A DNA stretch of 64,000 nt from Kushneria avicenniae (GTDB taxonomy: Bacteria; Pseudomonadota; Gammaproteobacteria; Pseudomonadales; Halomonadaceae), in assembly GCF_900112585.1 (NCBI RefSeq), contig NZ_FOLY01000003.1, forward strand, positions 1 to 64,000, in the 5' to 3' direction. Positions 1 to 7,672 of the stretch are shown here, piece by piece (within the stretch, counting starts at the first letter, position 1; every line of letters begins with the position of its first letter). The notes under the pieces are model-generated. The model did no database searches and was not told where the DNA came from. It was given only the letters and a program-made list of their open reading frames with translations. The position numbers and the translations under genes were made by a program.

Positions 1-2
1 GT

Positions 3-695
3 CTGTTTGCACTGCAGCGCTTTATCCCGCATCTGACCCGCTCCAGCCTGCATCGTCTCTATCAGCGCCATGACATCAGCCGGTTGCCACGTGAACCCCG
101 GCCACAAACAAACGCTCAGGCGTTCCGCGAATATCCGATCGGCTATCTGCATCTTGATATCTGTGAAGTCCGCACCGGCGAAGGCCGGGCCTATCTGTTC
201 GTGGCGGTGGATCGTACCTCCAAATTTGTTCATGCCCGGCTTTATCAGAAGGCCAATCGCGAGCAGGCTGCCACATTTCTGGAAGACGCCGTGCAGCAGC
301 TGCCTTACCGGGTGCATACGGTGCTGACCGATAACGGCACACAGTTTGCCAAACGCCGCGGCACCGAAGCCTATAAGCCGCATCGCTTTGATGTGGTCTG
401 CCGTGAACACGGCATCGAGCACCGCCTGACTCGCCCCTTCCATCCGTGGACCAATGGTCAGGTGGAACGGATGAACCGAACCCTCAAGGACGCCACTATC
501 CGCAGCTTCCACTACGCCACGCTCGAGGAGCTGGCAGAACACCTGAAGGACTACCTGTGGGCCTATAACAGTGCCCGGCCGTTACGCTCTTTGAAGGGCA
601 AAACACCCATCGGATTTATTCTGGAAAGATGGCAGGATGACCCGGACAGGTTCCATCAAAACCCGAACCATTACTTCCCGGGACCAAATATCTAG
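3..695 (+). CDS. IS481-family transposase, C-terminal part (5' end outside window)
   Basis: DDE integrase-core transposase of the IS481 family. The frame is open from base 3, so the N-terminal helix-turn-helix part lies outside the window; about 230 residues are visible. A TTG at 84 is not the real start. All three catalytic acids are visible: Asp in LHLDICEV, Asp in VLTDNGTQF and Glu in WTNGQVERMNRT. The C-terminus (HYFPGPNI) matches the usual end of the family, so the protein is not visibly truncated at its 3' end. The last base of the TAG stop (695) is already the first base of the adjoining IS5 element, which therefore inserted exactly at the stop codon. Confidence 0.88.
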   Translation: MFALQRFIPHLTRSSLHRLYQRHDISRLPREPRPQTNAQAFREYPIGYLHLDICEVRTGEGRAYLFVAVDRTSKFVHARLYQKANREQAATFLEDAVQQLPYRVHTVLTDNGTQFAKRRGTEAYKPHRFDVVCREHGIEHRLTRPFHPWTNGQVERMNRTLKDATIRSFHYATLEELAEHLKDYLWAYNSARPLRSLKGKTPIGFILERWQDDPDRFHQNPNHYFPGPNI

Positions 696-1596
696 GTTCT
701 GTCTGAAAAGTCATGACTGCTACGCTGCCCCTGTTCACCGAACAGGAGACTGGCATGGCAGGCCGCTACGAGCTTTCCGATCAGCGCTGGCACATGATCG
801 AGGACATCGTTTCTCCCCCGCAGACCATGGGGCGCCCGCGCAGGGATGATCGACAGATGCTCAATGGTATTCTCTGCTCAGGGGCACAGTGGCGCGATCT
901 GCCGGAGCGTTACGGGCCATGGAAGACCGTTTATCAACGTTTCCGACAATGGCGCGATGACGGTACCTTCGACCAGATCCTGACGCGCCTGCACCTTCGT
1001 CTGCGAGAAGACGGTTATATGGATCTCGACACCTGGATGGTGGATTCCACCTCCATTAGAGCGACCCGGTCGGCCAGCGGTGCCGGCAAAAAGGGGGATC
1101 GCTAGAACCGCTGGATCATGCCCTCGGTCGCAGTCGTGGCGGTCTAACCACGAAGATACACCTGCTGTGCGATAGCTGCGGATTTCCCATCACCTTCTCC
1201 CTGTCAGCAGGTCAGCGCGCCGACTCGACCCACCTGACTGACCTGCTCGGGCAGGTCCGGTTGCCGGGTCGTTCCGGCCGCCCTCGAAAGCGCAGCCGCT
1301 ATCTCGTGGCAGACAAGGGCTACGATAGTGATGCATTGCGACGCTACTGCACGCGTTACGGCATGCGTCCGATCATTCCCCGACGCCGTATGCATCGCCG
1401 CCCACGCCCGGGGTTGCCGCATCAGTTCGACCGGCCAAAATATCGTCAGCGCAATGTAGTAGAGCGGCTGTTCGGCTGGCTCAAGGAAAAGCGCCGGTTG
1501 AATACCCGTTACGACAAGCTGGCCAGCAGCTTCAGGGCCATGGTGACACTGGCCTGTATCGAGCGATGCATGAGAGCCGACTTTTCAGACAGAACC
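695..1596 (+). mobile_element. Complete IS5-type (IS427-like) insertion sequence, 902 bp
   Basis: The element is bounded by perfect 18-bp inverted repeats: GGTTCTGTCTGAAAAGTC at 695-712 and its reverse complement at 1579-1596. TA flanks both ends (693-694 and 1597-1598), consistent with insertion into CTAG with a 2-bp TA duplication, as is usual for IS427-like members. It carries a two-frame transposase. The left flank is the end of an IS481 transposase gene and the right flank is the end of a ycaO remnant. Confidence 0.9.
755..1105 (+). CDS. IS5-type transposase, orfA
   Basis: N-terminal half of the IS5/IS427 transposase, starting MAGRYELSDQRW. The ATG at 755 is preferred over an in-frame ATG at 713 because AACAGGAG lies just upstream and 713 falls at the edge of the terminal repeat. 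It contains the DUF4096-like region (GAQWRDLPERYGPW) and the first catalytic Asp (WMVDSTSIRATRS). The frame stops at 1103-1105, right after the run A5G5 at 1088-1097. A -1 slip there joins it to orfB, the normal expression mode of this IS group. Confidence 0.85.
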   Translation: MAGRYELSDQRWHMIEDIVSPPQTMGRPRRDDRQMLNGILCSGAQWRDLPERYGPWKTVYQRFRQWRDDGTFDQILTRLHLRLREDGYMDLDTWMVDSTSIRATRSASGAGKKGDR

Positions 1597-1599
1597 TAG
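1096..1599 (+). CDS. IS5-type transposase, orfB (read by -1 frameshift)
   Basis: Catalytic C-terminal half of the transposase. It is open in the -1 frame relative to orfA, beginning after the A5G5 slip site (GGSLEPLDHALGRSRGGLTTK). It holds the second Asp (VADKGYDSDALRR) and the Y-R-E/K region (NVVERLFGWLKEKRRLNTRYDK), so the element looks catalytically intact. The stop TAG at 1597-1599 lies outside the element, in the flanking target sequence, so the C-terminus depends on the insertion site. No own ribosome-binding site is evident, consistent with frameshift expression. Confidence 0.82.
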   Translation, partial: GSLEPLDHALGRSRGGLTTKIHLLCDSCGFPITFSLSAGQRADSTHLTDLLGQVRLPGRSGRPRKRSRYLVADKGYDSDALRRYCTRYGMRPIIPRRRMHRRPRPGLPHQFDRPKYRQRNVVERLFGWLKEKRRLNTRYDKLASSFRAMVTLACIERCMRADFSDRT

Positions 1600-1868
1600 G
1601 CATAAAGTCTCTTGTAGCTGGTAAATAGGCGCTGGTGCCGATCGAGACCGTCCAGGTTCATACCGGTCTCGGTAAGGCCATAAAAGCGCACATCGCCGTA
1701 GGCCGAGCCGACCGCGGCGAGAATCTTCTCCTCGCCAAACATGCGCGAGAGGTTCCTGTAGTAGTCCTCGAACTCGAGTTCGTCATCGAGGGCGATCTCA
1801 AGCACCGCGGTGAGCGCCTGATAGAACAGACCGCGGTCGCAAGTGATGTGGTTGTACTGCAAAAACAT
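1596..1868 (-). pseudogene. Remnant of a second ycaO-type gene (C-terminus only)
   Basis: About 90 residues that align with the last ~95 residues of the intact OsmC-YcaO protein at 4089-6281 (shared stretches include DRGLFYQALTAVLEIALDDE and NLSRMFGEEKILAAVGS). The two differ at many positions in protein and DNA, so this is a diverged paralogue remnant rather than a recent copy. All upstream domains (OsmC, YcaO kinase-like core) are missing; weak similarity extends only to about 1890, beside the phoD stop. At the 3' end the last residues are replaced by IS5: the stop TAG reads across the IS boundary. No function is expected. Confidence 0.85.
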
Positions 1869-1921
1869 CCGCGGGCGATCACGTTGAGCATCCAGCGATT
1901 CAGTCGGCGGCCAAGTGGTGG

Positions 1922-3505
1922 TCAGGCGCTGGCAACGCGAGCTTCCGGGGCCAGCACCTGGGTGTGCAGCGTTTGACCGTCGCTGTCCTTCAACCGAACC
2001 GTCAATGTTTCACTGTCGCCATCCAGATCGACCTGTCCGAAGAACTGATAACCGGCCGAAGGCGGTAGATTCGACTGCCCTTCCGGCGGCGCCTTGTGGA
2101 AAACCACTTCCGGGCCGAAGGTGGCATCCATCTCGCTGGGGCCGAAGGTGCCGGCATGGAGTGGCCCGCTGACGAACTCCCAGAACGGCTTGAACTGTTT
2201 GAACGCGGCGCGCTCCGGGGCGTAGTGGTGCGCGGCGGTGTAGTGCACGTCAGCGGTGAACCAGACCACATTCTGAACATTGTCATCGCGGATCGCCTGT
2301 AGCAGCCGGGCGATCTCCAGCTCGCGCCCCAGCGGCTGACCAGGGTCATTGTTGGCGATCGCCTCGAAGTGGTCACCATCCGGGACCACCATGCCGATGG
2401 GCATGTCGGCGGCGATGATCTTCCAGGTCGCAGTCGAGTCATTGAGTGCCTGACGCAGCCAGCGAAACTGGTTCTCGCCGAGAAACGCTGTCGCGTCCGA
2501 GGCATCCGACTGCAGATTGGGGCTGTTGGGGCCACGGTAGCTGCGCATGTCGAGCATGAAGACCTCCATGCCCGGGCCGTAGGAGAAGCGCCGATAAATG
2601 CGCTGTTGCGCCTCGGCGGACATGCGAATCGGCATGTACTCGACAAATGCCTGACGGGCACGGGCCGAAAGCAGGGCCACGTTTTTCTCGGTGTAGCGGT
2701 CGTCGTCGAGGATCTCCTGCGGATACCAGTTGTTGACCGTTTCGTGGTCATCCCACTGCGCCAGTATCGGCACCTCGGAGGCAAAGCGGCGGAAGTTGGC
2801 ATCAAGGTGGTTGTAGGCGTGCTGGCCGCGGTATTCGGCCAGCGTCTCGGCCACCTTCTGCTTGGCCGGCGTCATCAGATTGCGCCAGGTGCCGCCATCG
2901 GGCAGTGCCACCTCGGCCGTCAGCGGACCATCGGCATAAACGCTGTCGCCGGAATGGATGAAAAAATCCGGCTGGACCTGGCGCATCGCCTCCCAGGTAC
3001 GCATGCCGCCGCGGGATTCGTCGATGCCCCAGCCCTGACCGACCACGTCGCCGGACCAGACGAAGCGCAGGTGTCGCGGCGTGGTTGGCGGCAGGCGTAG
3101 TTGCCCTGTCACCGGCTCGCTCACCGCACGCTCATCGCCGAGCGTGGCGAAGCGCACACGGTAGTGAATCTGATCCATACCGCCCAGACCGGTGGCGTCG
3201 ATCCTGCCGATCAGATCACTGCCGGGCAGGACATCGACGGGCGCAAGCTGACGCACGCCGCGAAACCCGGGATTGTCGGCGACCTCGACCAGCATCCGTG
3301 AGGGTTGGCTCGCCCGTCCCCAGAGCATGGCTCGGTCGGGGAGTACATCGCCGCTCATGACGCTACCTTCAACGCTCGGGCGCCGGCCTTCGGCGAGCAC
3401 GATCGCCGGCGCGCCAAAAAGCGCCATCCCTGCCAGGCCAGCGCCCATCTGTCCGCTGGTGATCAGGAAATCGCGTCGCGTCAGAATCCGGGAAGGCTTC
3501 GTCAT
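1922..3505 (-). CDS. phoD: PhoD-like alkaline phosphatase / phosphodiesterase, Tat-exported
   Basis: Periplasmic phosphoester hydrolase of the PhoD family (527 aa, normal length). A twin-arginine signal is visible at residues 8-14 (LTRRDFL) followed by a hydrophobic stretch ending near residue 38. Metal-binding motifs of the family are present: SGDVVGQGWG (about 151), HSGDSVYADG (about 184), QWDDHETVNNW (about 250) and a late ADVHYTAAHHY. The role is phosphate release from external phosphodi/monoesters, usually under PhoB control; I did not find a clear Pho box. The gene stands alone, between the ycaO remnant and a divergent small gene. Confidence 0.88.
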   Translation of the reverse strand: MTKPSRILTRRDFLITSGQMGAGLAGMALFGAPAIVLAEGRRPSVEGSVMSGDVLPDRAMLWGRASQPSRMLVEVADNPGFRGVRQLAPVDVLPGSDLIGRIDATGLGGMDQIHYRVRFATLGDERAVSEPVTGQLRLPPTTPRHLRFVWSGDVVGQGWGIDESRGGMRTWEAMRQVQPDFFIHSGDSVYADGPLTAEVALPDGGTWRNLMTPAKQKVAETLAEYRGQHAYNHLDANFRRFASEVPILAQWDDHETVNNWYPQEILDDDRYTEKNVALLSARARQAFVEYMPIRMSAEAQQRIYRRFSYGPGMEVFMLDMRSYRGPNSPNLQSDASDATAFLGENQFRWLRQALNDSTATWKIIAADMPIGMVVPDGDHFEAIANNDPGQPLGRELEIARLLQAIRDDNVQNVVWFTADVHYTAAHHYAPERAAFKQFKPFWEFVSGPLHAGTFGPSEMDATFGPEVVFHKAPPEGQSNLPPSAGYQFFGQVDLDGDSETLTVRLKDSDGQTLHTQVLAPEARVASA

Positions 3506-3677
3506 GCGTGTTCTCCTCTCGCGTTATGGTGGATCAGTATCGAGAAGCGCAGACTAATGGCGTTCAATGACAGCCCAATGACCCCTTGATGGAAAAACCG
3601 TGGTCAGGGTCAGCAGTTAATCGAAAGACAGCGGCAGAGATTTAACGGCAGCTCGATGCACAGGAAAACTCATCAGA

Positions 3678-4019
3678 ATGTTTTTCAAATCATTGAAAGT
3701 ATTGCTTTATATCGTGATCGGACTTCTAGCGCTCATCGGACTCATGACGGTATTGATCATTGCTGGAGTGGTGCTGTCGGGCTATGCCGATACCGGCCAC
3801 GACTGCGCTGACCGCTCTGATGCACAGGTCAAAAGGGATCTCGAGGCCTACGCGTCGAGGCATCCGGAGTCTTTCAGTATGGAGGGCTATCGTATGCTGG
3901 GAGAGCGACGCTATACCGAGTCAAAGCGCGGCGATATTCTGGCGATTCCCTTCGAGACAACAAGCGGCAGATTTACAGGGCTTTTGACCTGTCAGGGTCA
4001 CGTAGAGCTTAGCGGCTGA
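3678..4019 (+). CDS. Small membrane-anchored protein of unknown function
   Basis: 113-residue protein with one N-terminal transmembrane segment (about residues 7-36, strongly hydrophobic) followed by a polar domain of about 75 residues with two cysteines (TGHDCADRS and LLTCQGH) that could form a disulfide outside the membrane. The start ATG at 3678 has AGGAAAA upstream at a slightly long distance. I recognise no family. It is transcribed away from phoD and towards ycaO, with a strong hairpin just after its stop. Confidence 0.65.
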   Translation: MFFKSLKVLLYIVIGLLALIGLMTVLIIAGVVLSGYADTGHDCADRSDAQVKRDLEAYASRHPESFSMEGYRMLGERRYTESKRGDILAIPFETTSGRFTGLLTCQGHVELSG

Positions 4020-4057
4020 CGCCCGGATCAGTATTCAGAATCCATCGAATCGATGAT

Positions 4058-4082
4058 GGGCCCGCCCTGATGGGGCGGGCCC
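4058..4082. terminator. GC-rich hairpin between convergent genes
   Basis: Perfect 10-bp stem GGGCCCGCCC/GGGCGGGCCC with a 5-base loop, placed between the stop of the small membrane gene (+) and the stop of ycaO (-). No T-run follows on either side, so it may act with Rho or as an RNA 3'-end stabiliser. Confidence 0.6.
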
Positions 4083-4088
4083 GCCACC

Positions 4089-6281
4089 TCAGGCCTTCGC
4101 CGCCCGCCAGGCATGGAGCTTCTTGTAGCTCGTCACCAGGCGCTGGTGCCGGTCAATGCCTTCAAGATGCAGGTTGGTCTCGGTGAGGCCATAAAAGCGC
4201 ACGTCGCCGTTGACCGAACCCACCGCGGCAAGAATCTTCTCTTCGCCGAACATGCGCGAGAGGTTCCTGTAGTAGTCGTTGAACTCCAGCTCGTCATCCA
4301 GCGCGATCTCGAGCACGGCGGTGAGCGCCTGATAGAACAGACCGCGGTCGCGGGTGTTGTCGTTGAACTGCAAAAACATCTGCGTGCGGTCGAGCGCGTC
4401 CTCGTACTGGCCGAGTGCGAGGCTGATGAGCAGCTTCAGCTCGGCAATCGTCAGCTCCGACCAGACGGTGTTGTCGTCGAACTCGACGCCGATGAGCGTG
4501 ACAATCTTCATCTGCTCGTCGAGCTCGCTCTCTTCCAGCCGCGCCAGCAGGTCCGCGAGCTGCTCATCCTCCAATGCGTGCAGGTTGAGGATGTCTTCGC
4601 GGTAGTTGAGCGCCATGTTGGTGTTGTCCCACACCAGATCATCCACCGGATACACCTCGGAGTAGCCCGGCACCAGAATGCGGCACACCGGCGCGCCCAG
4701 GTCCTCATGGTGGGTGACATACGCCTCATGGCCGTCTTCCGCCAGGATGCCGAACAGCCGCTCAGCTTCCTCACTCGTGTCGCCGGAGAAATCCCAGTCG
4801 CAGAACTCGACGTCCGCGCGGGCGCTGAAAAAGCGCCAGGAGACCACACCGGAGGAGTCGATGAAGTGCTCAACGAAGTTGTTCGGCTCCGCCACCGCCT
4901 GCGAATTAAAGGTCGGCTGGGGCAGATCATCCATGCCCTCGAAGCTGCGGCCCTGCAACAGCTCCGTCAGGCTGCGCTCGATGGCGACCTGAAGGCTCGG
5001 ATGCGCGCCGAAGGAGGCAAACACGCCGCCGGTGCGCCGGTTCATCAGGGTCACGCACGCCACCGGGTAGCGCCCACCAAGGGAGGCATCCTTCACCAGC
5101 ACCGGGAAGCCCTGGGCTTCCAGCGCATCGATGCCGGCCTTGATGCCGGGATAGCGCGCCAGCACGTCTTCCGGCACGTCCGGCAGGGCGATCTCCTGCT
5201 CGATGATCTGGCGCTTCACCGCTCGCTCGAAGATTTCCGACAGGCACTGCACCTGCGCTTCTGCCAGCGTGTTGCCCGCACTCATGCCGTTGCTGAGAAA
5301 CAGGTTCTCGATCAGATTCGATGGGAACCAGACGGTCTCGCCGTCCGAATGACGCGTGAACGGCAGCGCGACAATGCCGCGATCGGCGCGGCCGGAGTTG
5401 GTGTCGATCAGGTGCGAGGCGCGCAGCTCATCATCCGGGTTGAAGATGTCGAGGCAGTGGTCATCCAGCAGCCCTTCCGGCAGGGCGTCCTCCGGGCCCG
5501 GCTGGAACCAGCGCTCATTCGGGTAGTGCACGAAATCGCTATCCGCGATCTCGGGGCCGAAGAACTGATCGTTATAGAAGAAGTTGCACGACAGACGCTC
5601 GATGAACTCGCCCAGCGCCGAGCACAGCGCGGCTTCCCTGGTGGCTCCCTTGCCGTTGGTGAAGCACATCGGCGAGGCTGCATCGCGGATGTGCAGTGAC
5701 CAGACGTTGGGCACGATGTTGCGCCACGAGGCGATCTCGATCTTCATCCCCAGGCGCTCGAGAATGCCGGTCATGTTGGCAATGGTCTGCTCCAGCGGCA
5801 GGTCCTTGCCCTCGATCCAGGTGCTCTCCCCTTCACCCTCCTTTCCCGCCATGCCGCCCATCAGCAGCGCCTGGGCGTCCTCATCGATGTTATCGACCAC
5901 CTCGATCTGGAACTCGGGGTTGTTCTGGATCACCCGCTTGACCGAGCAGCGCTCGATCGAGCGCAGAATGCCGGTGCGGTCCTTCTCGGAGATGTCCTCC
6001 GGCAGCTCGACCTGAATGCGGAAAATCTGGTTGTAGCGGTTGTCCGGATCGACGATGTTGTTCTGGGAGAGCCGGATGTTCTCGGTCGGGATCTCGCGGG
6101 CGTTGCAGTACACGCGCACGAAATAGGCCGCGCACAGCACGGTGGAAGCCAGAAAGTAATCGAACGGACCGGGCGCGGAGCCATCGCCCTTGTAGCGAAT
6201 CGGCTGGTCGGTGATGACGGTGAAGTCGTCGAACTTTGCCTCCTGACGGAGGTTGTCGAGATAGTTGACCTTGATTTCCAT
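4089..6281 (-). CDS. ycaO: OsmC domain-YcaO fusion protein
   Basis: 730-residue protein. Residues 1 to about 140 form an OsmC-like domain (FDDFTVITDQP, GPFDYFLAST). From about 165 on it matches YcaO (VPNVWSLHIRDAASPMCFTNGKGAT, ALGEFIERLSCNFF, FERAVKRQIIEQEIALP), with a helical C-terminal extension of TPR-like character. E. coli YcaO (586 aa) lacks the OsmC part and is linked to beta-methylthiolation of ribosomal protein S12; YcaO proteins use ATP to activate amide backbones. The fused layout occurs in other gammaproteobacteria (from memory). The family's OsmC reactive cysteines are not obvious beyond VLCAAYF, so peroxidase activity is doubtful. A diverged remnant of a second copy lies at 1596-1868. 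Confidence 0.85.
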   Translation of the reverse strand: MEIKVNYLDNLRQEAKFDDFTVITDQPIRYKGDGSAPGPFDYFLASTVLCAAYFVRVYCNAREIPTENIRLSQNNIVDPDNRYNQIFRIQVELPEDISEKDRTGILRSIERCSVKRVIQNNPEFQIEVVDNIDEDAQALLMGGMAGKEGEGESTWIEGKDLPLEQTIANMTGILERLGMKIEIASWRNIVPNVWSLHIRDAASPMCFTNGKGATREAALCSALGEFIERLSCNFFYNDQFFGPEIADSDFVHYPNERWFQPGPEDALPEGLLDDHCLDIFNPDDELRASHLIDTNSGRADRGIVALPFTRHSDGETVWFPSNLIENLFLSNGMSAGNTLAEAQVQCLSEIFERAVKRQIIEQEIALPDVPEDVLARYPGIKAGIDALEAQGFPVLVKDASLGGRYPVACVTLMNRRTGGVFASFGAHPSLQVAIERSLTELLQGRSFEGMDDLPQPTFNSQAVAEPNNFVEHFIDSSGVVSWRFFSARADVEFCDWDFSGDTSEEAERLFGILAEDGHEAYVTHHEDLGAPVCRILVPGYSEVYPVDDLVWDNTNMALNYREDILNLHALEDEQLADLLARLEESELDEQMKIVTLIGVEFDDNTVWSELTIAELKLLISLALGQYEDALDRTQMFLQFNDNTRDRGLFYQALTAVLEIALDDELEFNDYYRNLSRMFGEEKILAAVGSVNGDVRFYGLTETNLHLEGIDRHQRLVTSYKKLHAWRAAKA

Positions 6282-6439
6282 GAGGCAGAACCGGATTGGT
6301 GACGGGTGTCGCGCTGGGCGAATTGCCCGCCATTATCCGGATTTGGAGAGGGTGTGTCTTGGGTAAGGCAATGATTGCTTAATGCGCCATGTCAAAGACA
6401 TAAAACACGAAACTTTTTATAGAATTATAACCCATTTAT

Positions 6440-7480
6440 TTAAAGCTCTTGCCTTTTATCTTTATATTCGAGCGTCGAAGTGTCATATACAGGCTTGCTT
6501 AGCTCCAAATTTGACACCACTTGCTTTATATCTTTCTCTTCAATGCGCTCAAGAAAAATACTCCACAGCCTATGTCGAGTTTCTAAGTCCAAAACCCCAT
6601 CCATACCTATTTGATCGTTACCAAACAACATTGCATAACCAACAAGCAGGTAACGCATCTTTACTCTTTTTAGGCTTGGAAATTTGTTCCACACATCCCC
6701 AGGAGAATAAAACTGAGCTTTAGTGGTCAACGTTAGAAGCCCATTATTAGCATATTCTCTAAAAACGGCTTCAAATCTGTTCTCAACCAGCTTTCCATCT
6801 ATCTCTTTGGCAATTACCTCTATCTCATTAAGAAAAGCAAGAATTTGCACAACACTGTAATTATCAATCCCTTTTTCTTGGCGTATCTTTAAAGAAAGAT
6901 AGAGATCATCATCCTTAATAAAGGCAGGATACAACGAGTGATAGATAGCTTCCCAATGTTTATCTATATTGAATACGGTTTGATTCGCTCTCAGACTAGA
7001 CGAAAGGCCGAAGGGTACCATTGACCTTGAAATCCTTGGCCCCCATTTTACTTTCCTTCTTAAGCTTGACCCCATCTCAACCTTTTTATCTTTTTCGACA
7101 TCGTAATAAACCACCAACCCTCTATTTTCTATATATGCCTCTCCAATGACTATACCTACGCTCAGCGACCACTCTCCGACAGTTATTACCCAATCACCTT
7201 CTTTTATAGAAAAGATGAATTTTTTTATTTGATTAAAACTTGCTGACTCTGCTCGTTTGCTGGACTTATTTTCTTGGCGCTTTTTAGAAACTGTATCTTT
7301 TAACCAGCCCTCTTCTGGAGCAAAAAGCTCACAATCTTCTACCGCAACCCCTAAATCATTTAAATGACCTAATGCCATAAGATCATTCTTAACAAAATGA
7401 TCGTAATAGCGCCCACCTTCCGCCCTTACCACCCAGTATCTTCTTCCATCAGGAACTTCATATATTTTCATAACATTCAT
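6440..7480 (-). CDS. AT-rich orphan gene with N-terminal PUA/EVE-like domain; candidate defence protein
   Basis: 346-residue protein in DNA clearly richer in A/T than its surroundings, with different codon use (many AAA, TTT, ATA), a sign of recent transfer. Residues about 12-190 look like the PUA/EVE-like reader domain found at the N-terminus of Mrr-type restriction endonucleases: YWVVRAEGGRYYDHFVKN, KEGDWVITVGEWSLSVGIVIGEA, LRRKVKWGPRISRSMVPFGLSSSLR, QTVFNID. Such domains bind modified bases. The C-terminal ~150 residues are mostly helical and unrecognised; I see no PD-(D/E)xK, HNH or ATPase motif. No partner gene adjoins it. A start at the ATG at 7471 is also possible; neither has a good ribosome-binding site. 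The domain call is from pattern recognition and unverified. Confidence 0.6.
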   Translation of the reverse strand: MNVMKIYEVPDGRRYWVVRAEGGRYYDHFVKNDLMALGHLNDLGVAVEDCELFAPEEGWLKDTVSKKRQENKSSKRAESASFNQIKKFIFSIKEGDWVITVGEWSLSVGIVIGEAYIENRGLVVYYDVEKDKKVEMGSSLRRKVKWGPRISRSMVPFGLSSSLRANQTVFNIDKHWEAIYHSLYPAFIKDDDLYLSLKIRQEKGIDNYSVVQILAFLNEIEVIAKEIDGKLVENRFEAVFREYANNGLLTLTTKAQFYSPGDVWNKFPSLKRVKMRYLLVGYAMLFGNDQIGMDGVLDLETRHRLWSIFLERIEEKDIKQVVSNLELSKPVYDTSTLEYKDKRQEL

Positions 7481-7532
7481 TGCTCGACTGAAATAAAATT
7501 TTTAATGATTTGCCATAGCCGTAAAACAGAGC

Positions 7533-7622
7533 GCCCACCAAAATAAAAATATTATATTTTAGGAACATTAAAAAAAACAATCTCTTATGCTGTCATGAGT
7601 CAACAAACAGTGCCCACCAAAA
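7533..7622. repeat. 11-bp direct repeat pair at the edge of the AT-rich islet
   Basis: GCCCACCAAAA occurs at 7533-7543 and again at 7612-7622, in similar context (ACAG just upstream of both). The second copy overlaps the 3' T-run of the hemB terminator; the first lies inside the AT-rich islet. It could be a trace of insertion at the terminator. Confidence 0.4.
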
Positions 7623-7641
7623 ACCGCGCCGAAGCGCGGTT
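7619..7641 (-). terminator. Rho-independent terminator of hemB
   Basis: On the minus strand an 8-bp stem AACCGCGC/GCGCGGTT closed by a stable TTCG tetraloop ends in a run of T (7619-7623). It lies about 30 bases after the hemB stop. Confidence 0.85.
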
Positions 7642-7672
7642 CTAGTCTCAATCACTCAATAACGGATCGACC

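Noticed and set aside
4113-5699. Long + strand frame (528 codons) opposite ycaO
   Set aside because: High-GC antisense shadow; the minus-strand frame has the OsmC and YcaO motifs.
4089-6281. YcaO as core of a RiPP (thiazole/oxazole) cluster
   Set aside because: No precursor peptide, dehydrogenase or dedicated exporter nearby; full-length match to the S12-linked YcaO type.
6382-6723. 113-codon + strand frame opposite the AT-rich gene
   Set aside because: Antisense shadow of the 6440-7480 gene with no start site.
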